Shown one piece after another: positions 60,633-64,000 of a stretch of 64,000 bases of DNA. How positions within the stretch are numbered: position 1 is the first letter of the stretch; the number at the start of each line of letters is the position of its first letter. The notes under the pieces were generated by a model that made no database searches, had not been told where the DNA came from, and saw only the letters and a list, made by a program, of their open reading frames with translations. This DNA is from Bradyrhizobium zhanjiangense. Lineage in GTDB: Bacteria; Pseudomonadota; Alphaproteobacteria; Rhizobiales; Xanthobacteraceae. A program made the translations under genes and the position numbers. The stretch spans positions 6,407,001-6,471,000 of the forward strand of contig NZ_CP022221.1 of NCBI RefSeq assembly GCF_004114935.1, in the 5' to 3' direction.

Positions 60633-62762
60633 TTAGAGCAGCCCTGCCCCGCGCGCCCACTTGTACTTGGCGCCCAGCACCTCGACCGGCAGCTCGGTCG
60701 AATAGGCGTAGGCCGGGATGCCGTGCTGGTAGAGATATTCGGCGGCTTCCTCGACTTCGACGTCGCCGGCGAGCGAGGCGACCATGGGCTTCACAAAACC
60801 CTTGGCCTCCATCTCCTTCTTTACCTCGACCATGTTGCGGGCGAACACCATCGGCGGGGTGACGATGGTGTGCCAATAGCCGAGGATCAGCGCGTGGATG
60901 CGCTCATCCGACAGGCCGAGCTTGACCGTGTTGACATAGGTGATCGGCGGCTCGCCGCCGGTGATATCCACAGGATTTCCGGCCGCGCCGAACGGCGGGA
61001 TGAACTTGCGGAAGGCCGCATCGAGGTCCGGCGGCATCGACATCAGCGACAGGCCGTTGTCGACGCAGGAGTCCGACAGCAGCACGCCCGAGCCGCCCGC
61101 GCCGGTGATAATGAGCACGTTCTCACCCTTCGGCGTCGGCAGCACCGGCACGCCGCGGGCGAATTCGAGCAGCTGGCGCAGCGAGCGGGCGCGGATCACA
61201 CCGGACTGCTTGAACACGTCCTCGTAGATCCGGTCGTTACCGGCGAGCGCGCCGGTGTGCGAGGAGGCCGCCTTCGCGCCGGCCGAGGTGCGGCCGGCCT
61301 TGAGCACGACGACCGGCTTCTTCTTGGAGACGCGTTTGGCGGCTTCCGCGAAGGCGCGGCCGTCCTTGAGGTCTTCGCAGTGCTGCGCGATCAAATTGGT
61401 GTTCGGATCCTGCTCGAAGAAGGCGAGCAGATCATCCTCGTCGATATCCGACTTGTTGCCGAGGCCGACGATCGCCGAGACGCCCATCTTGGCCGAGCGC
61501 GAGAAGCCGATGATCGCCATGCCGATGCCGCCCGACTGCGACGACAGCGCCGCGTGCCCCTTGACGTCATAGGCGGTGCAGAAGGTCGCGCAGAGATTGG
61601 CCGGCGTATAATAGAAGCCGTAGATGTTCGGCCCCATCAGGCGGATGTCGTACTTCTTGCCGACTTCGACGATCTCGGCCTGGAGCTCGGGCGCGCCGGC
61701 CTCCGCAAAGCCCGACGGGATCAGCACCGCGCCCGGGATTTTCTTCTCGCCGCATTCGGTCAGTGCAGCGGCGACGAATTTCGCGGGGATCGCGAACACC
61801 GCGACGTCGATCACGCCCGGCACGTCCTTGACGCTCTTGTAGGCCTTGTAGCCGAGGATCTCGGCGGCCTTGGGATGGATCGGAATGATCTCGCCCTTGT
61901 AGCCGCCATTGATGAGGTTCTTCATCACGGAGTTGCCGATCTTGCCGTCCTCGGCGGAGGCGCCGATCACGGCGACCGCCTTCGGCTGCATGATGCGGTT
62001 CATCGCCGCGACGATCTCTTCGGTCGGGCGCGGCTTCGGCTTGGGCACATAAGCGAAGTCGACGACGATGCGGACGTCAGCGGCGGTTGCGCCCTTCGGG
62101 GTCGCGAACACCGGGTTGAGGTCGAGCTCGACGATTTCAGGGAAGTCGGTGACGAGCTGCGAGACCTTGACGATGACGTCGGCGAGCGCCGTGCGGTTCA
62201 CCGGCTCGCTGCCGCGGACACCCTTCAGGATCTCATGCGCCTGGATGCCGTCGAGCATCGACAGCGCGTCTTCCTTGGTCGCGGGCGCGAGGCGGAAGGT
62301 GATGTCCTTCAAGACTTCGACCAGCACGCCGCCGAGGCCGAAGGCGACCAGCTTGCCGAACGAGCCGTCAGTGATCGAGCCAACGATGACTTCGGTCCCG
62401 CCGGCCAGCATCTGCTGCACCTGGACGCCTTCGATCTTGGCGTCCGACTTGTATTTCTTGGCGTTGCCGAGAATGGTCTCGTAGGCCTTTTCGGCCTCCT
62501 CGGCCGTCTTGAGGCCGACGATGACGCCGCCGGCTTCCGTCTTGTGGAGAATGTCCGGCGAGACGATCTTCATCACGACTGGGAAGCCCATCGCGGCAGC
62601 CATCTTGCCGGCTTCGCCCGCCGACTTGGCCACGCCCTCCTTCGGCACCGGAATGCCGTAGGCATCGCAGACCAGCTTGCCTTCCGGCGCCGTCAGGCTG
62701 GTGCGGTTGTCCGCCTTGACCTGGTCAAGCACCTTGCGGACGGCATCTTTGGAATTGGACAT
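60633..62762 (-). CDS. ADP-forming acyl-CoA synthetase (acetate-CoA ligase family), beta-alpha fused
   Basis: A 709-residue protein. The ATP-grasp domain comes first (about 20-230, YGIPVPKEGVAKSAGEAGKMAAAMGFPVVMKIVSPDILHK). Then come a CoA-binding Rossmann domain (PKAVAVIGASAEDGKIGNSV, about 257-380) and two succinyl-CoA-ligase-like domains with the phosphorylated His in SSHTGALAG. Many archaeal and protist homologues have the alpha part first, so this is the reverse order. It makes or uses acyl-CoA with ATP/ADP. GGGAGAA precedes the ATG. It is divergent from an FCD regulator and oxc, suggesting a role with oxalyl-, formyl- or acetyl-CoA. Two palindromes lie in the divergent gap. Confidence 0.88.
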   Translation of the reverse strand: MSNSKDAVRKVLDQVKADNRTSLTAPEGKLVCDAYGIPVPKEGVAKSAGEAGKMAAAMGFPVVMKIVSPDILHKTEAGGVIVGLKTAEEAEKAYETILGNAKKYKSDAKIEGVQVQQMLAGGTEVIVGSITDGSFGKLVAFGLGGVLVEVLKDITFRLAPATKEDALSMLDGIQAHEILKGVRGSEPVNRTALADVIVKVSQLVTDFPEIVELDLNPVFATPKGATAADVRIVVDFAYVPKPKPRPTEEIVAAMNRIMQPKAVAVIGASAEDGKIGNSVMKNLINGGYKGEIIPIHPKAAEILGYKAYKSVKDVPGVIDVAVFAIPAKFVAAALTECGEKKIPGAVLIPSGFAEAGAPELQAEIVEVGKKYDIRLMGPNIYGFYYTPANLCATFCTAYDVKGHAALSSQSGGIGMAIIGFSRSAKMGVSAIVGLGNKSDIDEDDLLAFFEQDPNTNLIAQHCEDLKDGRAFAEAAKRVSKKKPVVVLKAGRTSAGAKAASSHTGALAGNDRIYEDVFKQSGVIRARSLRQLLEFARGVPVLPTPKGENVLIITGAGGSGVLLSDSCVDNGLSLMSMPPDLDAAFRKFIPPFGAAGNPVDITGGEPPITYVNTVKLGLSDERIHALILGYWHTIVTPPMVFARNMVEVKKEMEAKGFVKPMVASLAGDVEVEEAAEYLYQHGIPAYAYSTELPVEVLGAKYKWARGAGLL

Positions 62763-62923
62763 GTGGGTTCTCCCTTGACCTCAGTTCGTTCTTTGCAAAG
62801 CGCGCGCGTGGTTAGCGGCTGCCCGTGATGCTTGCCATTCGCCGCGCTCTGTTCCATGCGGCGGAACGGAGTGGCATAAGCCCTGAGACTACTCCGCCGG
62901 CTTGGATCAAAAATGGCTGGCGA

Positions 62924-62940
62924 TGGCATTTGGTATGCCA
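62924..62940. promoter_or_regulatory. Operator candidate 1, TGGCAT-N5-ATGCCA
   Basis: Perfect 6-bp arms around TTGGT, in the 315-bp divergent gap between the acyl-CoA synthetase and FCD regulator genes. An identical-armed copy is at 63005-63021. Likely bound by the adjacent FCD regulator. Confidence 0.7.
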
Positions 62941-63004
62941 GAAGCCAACTTGTCAAGCCAGTGCACAGCTTAGAACGCCGCAAAAAATAGCCAGCTTGAC
63001 ATTC

Positions 63005-63021
63005 TGGCATGTGGTATGCCA
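63005..63021. promoter_or_regulatory. Operator candidate 2, TGGCAT-N5-ATGCCA
   Basis: The second copy has spacer GTGGT, so 16 of 17 bases agree with copy 1. A TTGACA hexamer (62996-63001) ends 3 bp before it, so a bound protein would cover the spacer of a promoter reading toward the regulator gene, consistent with repression. Confidence 0.7.
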
Positions 63022-63077
63022 AAAACTTTCCCGTAAATATTCCTGTAAAAGACGACTCCCACTGGAGGAGATTCGTC

Positions 63078-63809
63078 GTGTCACAACGGAAACCAACCAA
63101 GGCGTTGCCGAACATGGCCGAGGCAGACATCGCAATCGTTCGTATTGCCCCGGAGAGCAGCTTCAAGAACAAGGCGTATGACGCCTTGAAGGAAGCCATC
63201 CTCAAGATGGACATCTACTCGACGCCCGAGCCGGTGATGCTCGACGAGCGCGCGTTGTCCGAACGGCTGGGCGTCAGCCGCACCCCGATCCGCGAAGCGA
63301 TCGCGATGCTTGAGCAGGACGGATTCGTGAAGACGGTGCCGCGCCGCGGCATCATGGTGGTGCGCAGGACCAAGAGCGAGATCGTCGACATGATCCGCGC
63401 CTGGGCGGCGCTGGAGAGCATGGCCGCACGCCTCATCACCACCACCGCGCGCAAGAAAGACATCACGGCGCTGCGCGACTTCTTCAAGGACTTCGGCAAG
63501 GACCGCCTGCCCGAGGATCACGTCGAGGAATATTCGCGCGCCAACATCGCCTTCCACCAGGCGCTGATCTCGCTGTCGGAATCCCCCGTGCTGGTCGATC
63601 TCACCAACGACCTGTTGCTGCACGTGCGCGGCTACCGGCAGTTGACCATCGGCCGCAAGGACCGCACCGCGACCTCCCTGCCCGAGCATCTCGGCATCAT
63701 CGAAGCGCTGGAAGCGCGCGACACCGAGCTCGCCGAGAAGCGCGCCCGCGACCACACCCTTGGCCTTGCCGCTTATGTCGAAGCGCATGGCCAGGAACTA
63801 TTCACTTAG
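63078..63809 (+). CDS. GntR-family (FCD type) regulator of the oxalate/acyl-CoA region
   Basis: A 243-residue regulator beginning at a GTG with a perfect GGAGGAG ribosome site 7 nt upstream. The N-terminal winged helix has LDERALSERLGVSRTPIREAIAMLEQDGFVKTVPRRGIMVV. The FCD domain has ANIAFHQALISLSESPVLVDL and EHLGIIEALEARDTELAEKRARDHTLGL, with the His metal ligands of the class. The longer frame back to 63009 would run through operator 2 and is rejected. It is divergent from the acyl-CoA synthetase and 62 bp upstream of oxc. Confidence 0.9.
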   Translation: MSQRKPTKALPNMAEADIAIVRIAPESSFKNKAYDALKEAILKMDIYSTPEPVMLDERALSERLGVSRTPIREAIAMLEQDGFVKTVPRRGIMVVRRTKSEIVDMIRAWAALESMAARLITTTARKKDITALRDFFKDFGKDRLPEDHVEEYSRANIAFHQALISLSESPVLVDLTNDLLLHVRGYRQLTIGRKDRTATSLPEHLGIIEALEARDTELAEKRARDHTLGLAAYVEAHGQELFT

Positions 63810-63871
63810 CAACCTTCACCAGAAGGGCGAACAACTCGCCCCACTACCTTGAGACCAGGGAGACAAGGCCC

Positions 63872-64000
63872 ATGCTGAATACCGCGACCAAGTCCGAAGC
63901 ACCGGGCACCGAGCAGGAACTGACGGATGGCTTCCATCTCGTCATCGACGCGCTCAAGCTGAACGGCATCAACACGATCTACAATGTGCCGGGCATCCCG
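63872..64000 (+). CDS. oxc: Oxalyl-CoA decarboxylase, N-terminal part (cut by window end)
   Basis: The first 43 codons are visible. After a short leader they read ELTDGFHLVIDALKLNGINTIYNVPGIP, the start of the TPP-binding fold, matching the N-terminus of Oxalobacter Oxc and E. coli YfdU. The enzyme converts oxalyl-CoA to formyl-CoA and CO2; a formyl-CoA transferase gene would be expected beyond the edge. An AGGGAGACAAGG ribosome site precedes the ATG. The assignment rests only on this segment. Confidence 0.82.
   Translation, partial: MLNTATKSEAPGTEQELTDGFHLVIDALKLNGINTIYNVPGIP

Noticed and set aside
60546..62828. 760-codon + strand open frame opposite the acyl-CoA synthetase gene
   Set aside because: Very long, but low-complexity (Asp, Arg, His, Leu) without any recognisable fold. 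It is a frame shadow of the real gene on the - strand.

Overview
The window is chromosomal DNA from a GC-rich alphaproteobacterium. Gene content and several dispersed palindromic intergenic repeats point to Bradyrhizobium or a close relative, but this is recognition from memory, not a database match. About 60 protein genes are supported. No tRNA, rRNA, CRISPR array, insertion sequence or prophage was seen. Both ends cut a gene: a membrane protein C-terminus at the left and the start of oxalyl-CoA decarboxylase at the right.

Layout. 0.3-0.7 kb: a lone cupin. 0.8-13.2 kb: an eleven-gene leftward array with a YtfQRT-YjfF-type importer, an FCD regulator, a galactose/arabinose 1-dehydrogenase, an aldose epimerase, a lactonase and a second importer (ChvE-MmsA-MmsB). 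Seven of its junctions overlap by 4 bp. An FAH-family sugar-acid dehydratase candidate lies upstream. 15.0-23.8 kb: an unusual redox and transport cluster. It comprises a HEAT-repeat protein, a two-cluster ferredoxin, an AprA-like flavoprotein, a ferredoxin-NADP reductase, a DUF971 protein, a Crp-type regulator, and an NrtA-like binding protein with a NosL-like tail plus its permease and ATPase. A YeiH-type putative sulfate exporter follows. Three promoter regions here share one near-palindromic motif, so I treat this as the best candidate for an undescribed system.

25.5-34.4 kb: a leftward LIV-type importer divergent from an acyl-CoA ligase, a TetR regulator and a Baeyer-Villiger monooxygenase, suggesting uptake and oxidation of an aromatic or alicyclic ketone or acid. 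34.6-36.4 kb: alanine dehydrogenase divergent from its Lrp-type regulator. 36.5-40.2 kb: a PaoABC-like molybdenum aldehyde oxidoreductase without an obvious export signal. 40.5-43.7 kb: an Orn/Lys/Arg decarboxylase, an acetyltransferase and a small protein. 43.9-46.3 kb: a 2-hydroxyacid dehydrogenase divergent from a split ComDE-like TPP decarboxylase. 46.4-51.0 kb: a VanZ-like protein, a DUF1236 protein and the glyoxylate-to-glycerate genes gcl, hyi and glxR. 51.2-56.4 kb: adenine deaminase, an orphan Crp-type regulator and a Tat-motif amidohydrolase. 56.5-60.4 kb: a tripartite tricarboxylate transporter with an IclR regulator. 60.6-64.0 kb: an ADP-forming acyl-CoA synthetase divergent from an FCD regulator and oxc. 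Two identical-armed operators lie between them.

The theme is catabolism of sugars, organic acids and probably sulfonates, each module with its own importer and local regulator. Many start codons were moved inward from the longest open frame using ribosome binding sites and family N-termini. Long opposite-strand frames over these genes are products of GC-rich codon bias and are left out.
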